The position numbers and the translations under genes were made by a program. DNA of 9,651 nt from positions 1 through 9,651 of the forward strand of contig CAMWMO010000017.1 in NCBI GenBank assembly GCA_947175305.1, given 5' to 3'. Positions 1 through 5,521 of this stretch are shown one piece after another; position 1 is the stretch's first letter; each line of letters begins with the position of its first letter. The stretch is from an uncultured Lachnospiraceae bacterium (GTDB lineage Bacteria; Bacillota; Clostridia; Lachnospirales; Lachnospiraceae). The notes below the pieces were generated by a model. It worked only from the letters and a program-made list of their open reading frames with translations, was not told where the DNA came from and ran no database searches.

Positions 1-934
1 GCTGAAAGAGGAGTGGAGAAAGCTTCAGGATGGCACTAGTGTGGTGACAGCCCAGGAAGAAGCAGCGCCAGCAGGCAGCAGTCAGGACCAGCCTGAGCAG
101 CCGGCTAAGGTGGTGGAGCAGAACAAGACACAGGATGTTCAGCAGGAAACGAAGGCGCCGGAGGAGGACAACAGGAATTACGATATGCAGATCGTTATTC
201 TGGGCGACAGCATCATGGACGGCGACCGAACGGAGAGCGGTGCGGCGGACATTATCAGCCAGCAGCTGAACGCGAAGGTCTACAATATGTCCATGGGCGG
301 CACTACGGCGGCGCTTCTGCCCAATGAGCAGTATAATTTTGCCACATGGGATTCCCGTTGTCTGTTGGGAGTGGTGAATGCCATCGTGGGGAATATCAAC
401 ACGGACATCTTTGAGGGGTATGCCGCAGGGGAGGTGCTCAAAACCTGCGACTTTGACAAGACGGACTATTTCATCATAGAGTATGGCGTCAATGATTTCC
501 TCACAGGGCAGATTCCCAACAGCAGATATCTGGAGGGAGGAGATACCCTGGCGGTAGACAGCACACATACCTATACGGGCGCTTTGGAAGATGCGATCAA
601 CAGGCTGAGAACCCGTTTTCCGGATGCGGGCATCATGCTGATCGCACCCCATTACTGTCAGGTTTTCAGCGGTAATACGTTTATCGGCGACGGATATTCT
701 CTGGACTATGGCTACGGGTCCCTTGTCACTTTTGCCAGGGGGGCCGGCTATGTGGCGGAGCAATTTAAAGAAGAGGGGCTTATCTTCTTCAACGCCTTTG
801 AGGACAGCGGCATCGACGCAGGGACGGCGGATGATTATCTGGAGGACGGTATTCACATGACGCCTCTGGGCGCCAGAGTGTATGCGGAGAAGCTGTCCGG
901 CATAATTCGCAGGGATTTCTATCCCGAAGAGTGA
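1..934 (+). CDS. SGNH/GDSL hydrolase, extracytoplasmic, 5'-truncated by window edge
   Basis: The reading frame is open from base 2, so the gene starts upstream; the GTG codons at 41 and 44 have no convincing ribosome binding site and are probably internal. About the first 60 visible residues are Glu/Gln/Ala/Pro-rich and low in complexity, like a tether between a membrane anchor and a catalytic domain. The SGNH fold follows: block I GDSIMD with the nucleophile Ser codon at 209-211, a block II Gly in MGGTT (codons near 292-306), block III GVND (488-499), and block V DGIH (845-856) carrying the Asp-His pair. All four SGNH signature blocks are present, so it should be an active esterase or O-acyltransferase. 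In this family, members beside ACP/FkbH or MBOAT genes often act on acyl groups of cell-surface glycans; that role is inferred here. A strong terminator follows 25 bp after the stop. The family is clear; substrate and anchor are unknown. Confidence 0.88.
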   Translation, partial: LKEEWRKLQDGTSVVTAQEEAAPAGSSQDQPEQPAKVVEQNKTQDVQQETKAPEEDNRNYDMQIVILGDSIMDGDRTESGAADIISQQLNAKVYNMSMGGTTAALLPNEQYNFATWDSRCLLGVVNAIVGNINTDIFEGYAAGEVLKTCDFDKTDYFIIEYGVNDFLTGQIPNSRYLEGGDTLAVDSTHTYTGALEDAINRLRTRFPDAGIMLIAPHYCQVFSGNTFIGDGYSLDYGYGSLVTFARGAGYVAEQFKEEGLIFFNAFEDSGIDAGTADDYLEDGIHMTPLGARVYAEKLSGIIRRDFYPEE

Positions 935-964
935 TTGCATAGAGCAGACAGAATATGGTAAAAT
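935..964 (+). promoter_or_regulatory. Putative extended -10 promoter overlapping the terminator arm
   Basis: A -10 element TAAAAT (959-964, five of six consensus bases) is preceded by TGG at 956-958, giving an extended -10. A weak -35 TTGCAT (935-940) is 18 bp upstream. The predicted start point, near 970-972, lies inside the left arm of the terminator. Transcripts from here would lack most of that arm and keep only about 5 bp of stem. This is the only promoter-like sequence I see between the upstream stop and the fkbH-like gene. It is a prediction by eye. Confidence 0.45.
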
Positions 965-997
965 AAAAGACAGGTGTAAAAACCTGTCTTTTATTTT
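960..997. terminator. Perfect 16-bp hairpin, Rho-independent terminator, potentially bidirectional
   Basis: The left arm 960-975 and right arm 982-997 are exact reverse complements (16 of 16), with a 6-base loop GTAAAA. The base of the stem is A-rich on the left and T-rich on the right, so the last nine bases of the right arm (TTTTATTTT) supply the U-tract in the + direction, and the A-rich left arm supplies one in the - direction. It lies 25 bp after the SGNH hydrolase stop codon and only 16 bp before the fkbH-like start. It should end transcription of the upstream gene. Confidence 0.88.
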
Positions 998-1003
998 ATG
1001 GAT

Positions 1004-1009
1004 GGAGAG
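1004..1009 (+). promoter_or_regulatory. Ribosome binding site that sets the fkbH-like start at 1014
   Basis: GGAGAG lies 4 bases before the ATG at 1014 (core GGAG, 6 bases). The earlier in-frame ATG at 1002 is preceded only by the T-rich terminator arm, with no purine-rich stretch, so 1014 is preferred. Confidence 0.6.
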
Positions 1010-1013
1010 CGAG

Positions 1014-2810
1014 ATGCGGGAGCTGGAATATCCCTTTGACGGGGAGCTTATCTTAAAGAAATCCAAAAAACTGAAACGGATGCTCTTAGAGGAGCACCCG
1101 GATCTGATCGAAAAACGGATCGCAGTCCTGGGAGGCAGCACGACCCATGATATCATTCGTGTGCTGGAACTGTTTTTGTTACAGCAGGGGATACGGCCCG
1201 TTTTCTATGAATCGGAGTACGCGCAATACTGGCAGGATGTTATGTTTGATAATCCGGAGCTTACAGCGTTTGCCCCGGATCTGATCTTTATTCATACCAC
1301 AAACCGTAATATTGCCGTCTATCCGACTCCGCGGGACAGCGCAGAGCGGGTGGAGGAGCTCCTTGCAGAGCAGTATGGGCATTTTCAGATGATGTGGAAT
1401 AAGATCGCGGACACCTATCACTGCCCCGTGATCCAGAATAATTTTGAGTACCCCTTTTACAGGATCCTGGGGAATCAGGAGGCGGTGTACCCGCAGGGGC
1501 GGATCCGGTTTTTGAACCGGCTCAATGAGATGTTTTATCAGTATGCGGGAAGCCATGAGAGTTTCTATATTCACGATATCCAGTATCTGTCGGCGGCGTA
1601 TGGGCTGGACCGTTGGGCGGATCCCCTGTACTGGCATATGTACAAGTACGCCATGTGCATGCAGGCGATCCCTGACTTCGCGCACAATCTGGCGAACATC
1701 ATAAAGGCAGTGTTTGGCAGGAATAAGAAGGCTCTCGTTCTGGATCTGGACAATACGCTCTGGGGCGGCATCGTGGGGGATGACGGACCGGAGAATCTGG
1801 AGATCGGGCAGGAGACGTCCGTGGGACAGGTTTATTCGGAATTTCAAAGCTACGTCAGGGCACAGAAGGATATCGGCGTGATGCTTGCCGTCAATTCCAA
1901 GAATGAGCATGATAATGCGATGGCGGGCTTAAATCACCCGGACGGCATCCTGAAGCCGGAGGATTTTCTCATCATTAAGGCCAACTGGGAACCCAAGAGT
2001 AAAAATATCGTGGAGATTGCAGAAGAGCTGAACATTTTGCCGGACAGTCTGGTGTTTGTGGACGATAACCCGGCGGAGCGGGAGATCGTGAGTGCACAGG
2101 CAGGAGTGGCGGCGCCGGCGATCGGTACGCCGGAGCAGTATATTCGTGTGTTGGATCACGCCGGTTTTTTTGAGGTGACAAGCTTATCGGAGGATGACCG
2201 GAAGCGGAATGAGATGTACAAGGCGAATCTGGTCAGAAAGCAGCAGGAAGCGCTTTTTGGAGATTATCGGGAATACCTGCTCTCCCTGGAGATGCAGGGG
2301 ACGATCGGACCCTTTGAGGGGGTCTATATGGCAAGGATCGCACAGCTCACCAACAAGAGCAATCAGTTTAACCTGACCACCAGAAGATATACCCAGGGAG
2401 AGATCGAGGCTTTTGCGGCGGATGAGAGATATATTACCCGCTACGGCAAGCTGGTGGACAAGTTTGGTGACAATGGTGTCGTTTCCGTGGTGATCGGCAG
2501 AAAGGAGACGGCGGAGGATAAGGGATGCGGAGTTCTGCATCTGGATCTGTGGCTTATGAGCTGCCGCGTCCTGAAACGGGATATGGAATACGCCATGATG
2601 GACAGTGTAGTAGAGGCGTGCAGGGACTGCGGAATCGGAACGATCATGGGATATTATTATCCCACAGCCAAAAACGCCATGGTGAGGGAGTTTTATAAAA
2701 CCATGGGATTTGATAAGGTGGAAGAAGATGACACGGGTGTCACAACGTGGCGTTTCGTGATTCCCGATGCGTATGAACCGAAAAATACGGTGATTCGAGT
2801 GGAAAGATAA
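1014..2810 (+). CDS. FkbH-like HAD-IIIC family protein (probable glyceryl-ACP loading enzyme)
   Basis: The 598-residue product has the three-part layout of full-length FkbH proteins. Residues about 30-225 form an SGNH-like N-terminal domain, with LGGSTT near residue 40. A HAD-IIIC domain follows: motif I DLDNT at 244-248 with both Asp residues, NSKNE near 294-298 (motif II Ser), Lys near 322, and VFVDDN near 347-352 (motif IV). A GNAT-like C-terminal domain spans about 430-585, including SNQFNLTTRRYT. Characterised relatives (OzmB, Tmn16, RkD) take the glyceryl group from 1,3-bisphosphoglycerate, remove the phosphate and load it as a thioester on an ACP; a cytoplasmic role is expected. The ACP gene begins 23 bp downstream, which fits that partnership. 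No polyketide synthase gene is nearby, so the acyl group probably goes elsewhere, perhaps to a glycan. Family assignment is firm; the exact acyl unit (glyceryl, lactyl or other) is not shown. The start at 1014 is preferred over 1002 because of its ribosome binding site. Confidence 0.92.
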   Translation: MRELEYPFDGELILKKSKKLKRMLLEEHPDLIEKRIAVLGGSTTHDIIRVLELFLLQQGIRPVFYESEYAQYWQDVMFDNPELTAFAPDLIFIHTTNRNIAVYPTPRDSAERVEELLAEQYGHFQMMWNKIADTYHCPVIQNNFEYPFYRILGNQEAVYPQGRIRFLNRLNEMFYQYAGSHESFYIHDIQYLSAAYGLDRWADPLYWHMYKYAMCMQAIPDFAHNLANIIKAVFGRNKKALVLDLDNTLWGGIVGDDGPENLEIGQETSVGQVYSEFQSYVRAQKDIGVMLAVNSKNEHDNAMAGLNHPDGILKPEDFLIIKANWEPKSKNIVEIAEELNILPDSLVFVDDNPAEREIVSAQAGVAAPAIGTPEQYIRVLDHAGFFEVTSLSEDDRKRNEMYKANLVRKQQEALFGDYREYLLSLEMQGTIGPFEGVYMARIAQLTNKSNQFNLTTRRYTQGEIEAFAADERYITRYGKLVDKFGDNGVVSVVIGRKETAEDKGCGVLHLDLWLMSCRVLKRDMEYAMMDSVVEACRDCGIGTIMGYYYPTAKNAMVREFYKTMGFDKVEEDDTGVTTWRFVIPDAYEPKNTVIRVER

Positions 2811-2833
2811 ATACAGAGAGGAAGGACAGGCAT

Positions 2834-3076
2834 ATGAGCAGAGAAGAAGTGTTTGAAAAATTAAATGAAGTGTTCCGGGATGTGTTCGATGACGAGGAGA
2901 TCACTGTGACGGATGTAACGACAGCTGACGATATCGAGGAGTGGGATTCTCTGGAGCACATCAATCTGCTGGCAGCAGTGGAGCAGGAATTTGGCATGAA
3001 ATTCAATATGGGCCAGGTGGTGTCCATGAAGAATGTGGGGGAGATGGCTGATATCATTCTCAGCCAGATCGGATGA
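2834..3076 (+). CDS. Acyl carrier protein, stand-alone
   Basis: This is an 80-residue acidic protein with the size and helical pattern of a free-standing ACP. The phosphopantetheine attachment site is Ser39 in the motif WDSLEHINL; the usual D-S-L core is intact. Helix III residues around KNVGEMADII close the fold. A strong AGAGGAAGG site sits 8 bases before the ATG. Gene order and spacing make it the likely partner of the FkbH-like protein, which would load its prosthetic thiol. It differs from a housekeeping fatty-acid ACP in having no fab genes nearby and in the WDSLEH sequence typical of specialised carriers. Its stop codon overlaps the next start (ATGA), implying translational coupling to the GT-C-like membrane protein. 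Confidence 0.95.
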   Translation: MSREEVFEKLNEVFRDVFDDEEITVTDVTTADDIEEWDSLEHINLLAAVEQEFGMKFNMGQVVSMKNVGEMADIILSQIG

Positions 3077-4566
3077 TGAACAAGAGAAAAGAAGCCGTTC
3101 TGGTATGGAGTTTTTTTGCGGTGCTGGTGTTCGGCGTCGTGATCGGGACGGGAACGCTGACCTCCGGGTTTCATTTGGTGGATGACTGGGAGTTTGCCCA
3201 GTATATAGACTGGATGACACTGGAGCATAAGAGTTTGTGGGAGTGTCTCAGGGAGACGGTCACGTTTGACCTGACCCTGCGCTTTCGACCGCTGTACTAT
3301 ATCAATCGAATATTGATGGCCGCTGTATTCGGCATAAACCTGACAGCCATGTCAGTTGTAAAGGCGGCAGAGATCGTGACAGCGCTTGTGGCGCTTTATT
3401 ACTGTGCCAGACAGATGAAATGCAATATGGTCTGCGCCGGACTCTTTTCCCTGACGGTGATGGTGGGCTATCAGTCCGCGGTGTGGTGGAAACTGGGACC
3501 CCAGGAGTCCTATGATATTATGATGTTTGCGGTTGGATTTTATCTGCTGCTCAAATGGCTTGAGACAGACAGAAGGTGGTATGCCTTTGCCAGCGTAGGG
3601 GCCTTTTTCCTGATGTCCATTTACAAGGAACCTTTTATTCTGCTGCTGCCCTTTGTTGGCCTGTATGTGCTGTATGCACAGATGCAGGGAGAGCGGGTGA
3701 CGGTGGCGGGACTCTGGGAGGCGATCAAATGCAGATTCCCTTATTTGCTTGCGATCGGTGTGATCTTTACGGTGGAGATGTTACTGATCGTCTTTGCGGT
3801 CGGCACCAACAACTATTCCTATGTGGGATTGGATGAGAGCGTGACTTTTTCTCAGTATGTGCAGGTGTGGGGCGACGCGGCGCGGGCAAATCTGAAATGG
3901 TATGTGAGATTCGGGATCCTGATGGGATTGATCCTTCTGACTTATTGGGAGCACACGAAAAAGCTTCTGTGGGAGGTGCTGCTTGCGGCGGCGATCATAC
4001 TGCCCCAGTGTATCACTTACAGTAAGACCGCTCTGGAAGAGCGCTATATTCTGCCAAGCGTGTTGGGCTTTGCCTTTTTCTTTGTGATCGTGGGCTGTAA
4101 TTTCCGCCCCTTAAGCGGCAAACGGCGGATCGCCTATTTTCTGTGCCTGCTCTTGATGCTGGCGGCCCACGGAAGGGTTACGCTGCGGGAAGCGCGGTAT
4201 TTTACCTATCGGGGTGAGAGCATTCGGACGATGCTGGAGTCCACCCTGGAGCTGGTGGGAGGAACCGATAGGCGGGTGTTGTCCTGTTTTGCTCCCAATC
4301 TGGAGGGCAACAAGACGATGTACCACTGGTTCCGGCTCCATGGCTATGATGAGGTGTTTTACTGGGAGGAAGAGGAAAATAAGATCAACCGCTCCTACGG
4401 ACCGAGGGAGGACGAGGAGTCGGCGTTTGAAGATATCGATGTTATCGTGATGTACAATCAGGAGGATCGGCACTGGTGTTATGAGCCCAGCCTGGATCTG
4501 TCAGATTTTACGGAGAAAAAATGCGGGACGATCACCATGTATATCAGGAATGATATCACACAGTAG
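3073..4566 (+). CDS. Polytopic membrane protein, GT-C glycosyltransferase-like
   Basis: The product has 497 residues and about nine to eleven hydrophobic segments (for example near 9-29, 92-111, 117-134, 147-163, 169-203, 221-243, 276-292, 298-315, 326-343 and 351-367), then a soluble C-terminal part of about 130 residues. Just after the first segment is HLVDDWEF (Asp37-Asp38), placed like the acidic first-loop motif of GT-C enzymes; RFRPLYY follows at 70-76. EERYILP (323-328) before a late membrane segment resembles the RY motif of PMT/ArnT-like proteins. GT-C enzymes use polyprenyl-phosphate sugars to glycosylate acceptors outside the membrane. I infer a role in surface-glycan assembly. The start at 3073 overlaps the ACP stop codon (ATGA); ATG at 3076 is an equal alternative. 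The last 11 bp overlap the - strand VOC gene. Membrane topology is sure; the GT-C label is moderate, and a polymerase or acyl-handling protein is possible. Confidence 0.7.
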   Translation: MMNKRKEAVLVWSFFAVLVFGVVIGTGTLTSGFHLVDDWEFAQYIDWMTLEHKSLWECLRETVTFDLTLRFRPLYYINRILMAAVFGINLTAMSVVKAAEIVTALVALYYCARQMKCNMVCAGLFSLTVMVGYQSAVWWKLGPQESYDIMMFAVGFYLLLKWLETDRRWYAFASVGAFFLMSIYKEPFILLLPFVGLYVLYAQMQGERVTVAGLWEAIKCRFPYLLAIGVIFTVEMLLIVFAVGTNNYSYVGLDESVTFSQYVQVWGDAARANLKWYVRFGILMGLILLTYWEHTKKLLWEVLLAAAIILPQCITYSKTALEERYILPSVLGFAFFFVIVGCNFRPLSGKRRIAYFLCLLLMLAAHGRVTLREARYFTYRGESIRTMLESTLELVGGTDRRVLSCFAPNLEGNKTMYHWFRLHGYDEVFYWEEEENKINRSYGPREDEESAFEDIDVIVMYNQEDRHWCYEPSLDLSDFTEKKCGTITMYIRNDITQ

Positions 4567-4957
4567 TCAAAAGCTCCACCATGCCGATCAGAGCGCTGGA
4601 AAAGAACGTCACCTTGCGGCCGCCAAGGGCAGGCGCAGGGGTGGGCGTGTCGATAGCCAGGAAGCCGTTTGCAGCCAGCTCGGCACAGGCGGCCTCGTAG
4701 TCGGCAGTCTCATAGCAGATGTGGTAGGGGCAGTTTTTATATTTCTTTAAAAGACCTGCCACCACGGAATCCTCGGAGACCGGGGAGACCAGCTCGATGC
4801 GATAGCCGTCTTTTACAAGGAAACAGATATCCACCTTGCGGATGTCATCGTAGACGGTATCCTGCTCCGTGCGGTAGCCGAGAGCTTCGAAGGTCTGCCG
4901 GGCCTTTTCTATTTTTTTGACTAAATAGCCGATATGGTGTATTTTTAAGGTTGACAT
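4556..4957 (-). CDS. VOC family protein (glyoxalase / methylmalonyl-CoA epimerase-like)
   Basis: The 133-residue product has paired beta-alpha-beta-beta-beta modules of the vicinal oxygen chelate fold. The four expected metal ligands are visible: His8 in HHIGY, Glu55 in YRIELVSP, His79 in YHICYE and Glu128 in GMVELL. This pattern and length resemble methylmalonyl-CoA epimerases and related small VOC enzymes, which act through a metal-bound enolate on alpha-chiral thioesters or alpha-hydroxy substrates. It is the only gene here on the - strand and overlaps the 3' end of the GT-C-like gene by 11 bp, tail to tail. The ATG at 4957 has AAGGAG 5 bases upstream; the GTG at 4963 overlaps that site and is rejected. 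Given the ACP nearby, action on a carrier-bound acyl group is an attractive but unproven idea; it could be unrelated. Confidence 0.85.
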   Translation of the reverse strand: MSTLKIHHIGYLVKKIEKARQTFEALGYRTEQDTVYDDIRKVDICFLVKDGYRIELVSPVSEDSVVAGLLKKYKNCPYHICYETADYEAACAELAANGFLAIDTPTPAPALGGRKVTFFSSALIGMVELLTTV

Positions 4958-5053
4958 GGGCACTCCTTGTCTGGAAAAGATTTCTGCTTATTTTCTAACA
5001 GTTTACCATTTTTCCCGAAAAGAGGGAAGAGGATAGAGGAGAAATAAGGGCAA
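4958..5053. promoter_or_regulatory. Divergent intergenic region with possible back-to-back promoters
   Basis: This 96-bp gap separates the divergent VOC and GtrA genes and is AT-richer than its surroundings. On the + strand, TTGTCT (4967-4972) and TATTTT (4989-4994) are 16 bp apart. On the - strand, TGG-TAAACT (5008 to 5000) looks like an extended -10 for the VOC gene, with a poor -35. Both are weak matches judged by eye, but some promoter must be here for the VOC gene, and probably for the GtrA operon, because no + strand gene reads directly into it. Confidence 0.35.
4963..4968 (-). promoter_or_regulatory. Ribosome binding site of the VOC gene
   Basis: AAGGAG on the - strand (4968 to 4963) is followed by the 5-base spacer TGCCC and ATG at 4957. 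This places the start at 4957 rather than at the overlapping GTG at 4963. Confidence 0.75.
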
Positions 5054-5521
5054 ATGAAAGCGCTGTATTTAAAATATAAGGACTTTATCATGGAGGTCAT
5101 CCATTTCGGTATGGTGGGCGTGATCAACACGCTGATGGGATGGGGTATCATGGCGGTCTTATATAACCTGATTCATTTGAATTACTGGCTGTCCAGCGGA
5201 ATATCCTATTTTATTGGCAGTGTCTTCTCCTATCACGCCAACGCCAAGCTGACGTTTAAGGTGGAGGAGCGGGATAAGTGGCTGCCCTGGCGGTTCGCCC
5301 TCAATATCATCGTGTGTTATGTTATTGCATTCAGTGTGGCGAAGCCGTTTACGGCCCGGGCTTTGGATGCGTTAGGACTGTCTTCGGGGGGCAGGATCTC
5401 CGTAGCGCTTCTTGAAAACATAGCCATGATCTGTGGTATGTGTATTTTTATTGTGATGAACTTTTTCGGGCAGAAGCTGTTTGTATTCAGAAAGACGAAG
5501 GGGAAGAAGGACGAGAGCTGA
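5054..5521 (+). CDS. GtrA family membrane protein (polyprenyl-phosphate-sugar flippase-like)
   Basis: The product has 155 residues and four hydrophobic segments (about 15-38, 45-64, 80-97 and 120-138), the standard GtrA layout. FGMVGVINT near 18-26 in the first segment and NFFGQKLFVF near 136-145 at the end of the fourth are typical family signatures; a short Lys-rich cytoplasmic tail follows. GtrA proteins are thought to flip undecaprenyl-phosphate-linked sugars, made by a GtrB-type glycosyltransferase, to the outer face for a GT-C enzyme. No GtrB-like gene lies in the window, so it must be encoded elsewhere. Upstream purine-rich sites are AAGGG at 5046-5050 (3-base spacing) and GAGGAG at 5036-5041 (12-base spacing); neither is ideal. 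The stop overlaps the next start by one base, indicating a coupled pair. Confidence 0.9.
   Translation: MKALYLKYKDFIMEVIHFGMVGVINTLMGWGIMAVLYNLIHLNYWLSSGISYFIGSVFSYHANAKLTFKVEERDKWLPWRFALNIIVCYVIAFSVAKPFTARALDALGLSSGGRISVALLENIAMICGMCIFIVMNFFGQKLFVFRKTKGKKDES
5505..5511 (+). promoter_or_regulatory. Ribosome binding site fixing the start of the DUF6044-like gene at 5521
   Basis: AGAAGGA lies 9 bases before the ATG at 5521, within the end of the GtrA gene. The reading frame is open back to an ATG at 5440, but that would overlap the GtrA gene by 82 bp, so 5521 is preferred. Confidence 0.6.

Noticed and set aside
1002..1013. Upstream ATG at 1002 as the fkbH-like start
   Set aside because: It is preceded directly by the T-rich terminator arm with no ribosome binding site, while ATG 1014 has GGAGAG at a suitable distance and matches where related proteins begin.
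1179..1910. Long - strand reading frame (243 codons) opposite the fkbH-like gene
   Set aside because: It lies wholly antisense to strongly conserved HAD and SGNH-like coding sequence, is His/Arg/Leu/Ile-rich with no domain, and has no clear ribosome binding site; a codon-usage shadow.
5010..5032. Short inverted repeat (TTCCC...GGGAA) in the VOC-GtrA gap as a terminator or operator
   Set aside because: The stem is only 5-6 bp with a 7-base loop and no following T-run; it is too weak to call.
5440..5520. 27-residue N-terminal extension of the DUF6044-like protein
   Set aside because: It would overlap the GtrA coding region by 82 bp; the ATG at 5521 has a good AGAAGGA site and gives a normal membrane-protein N-terminus.
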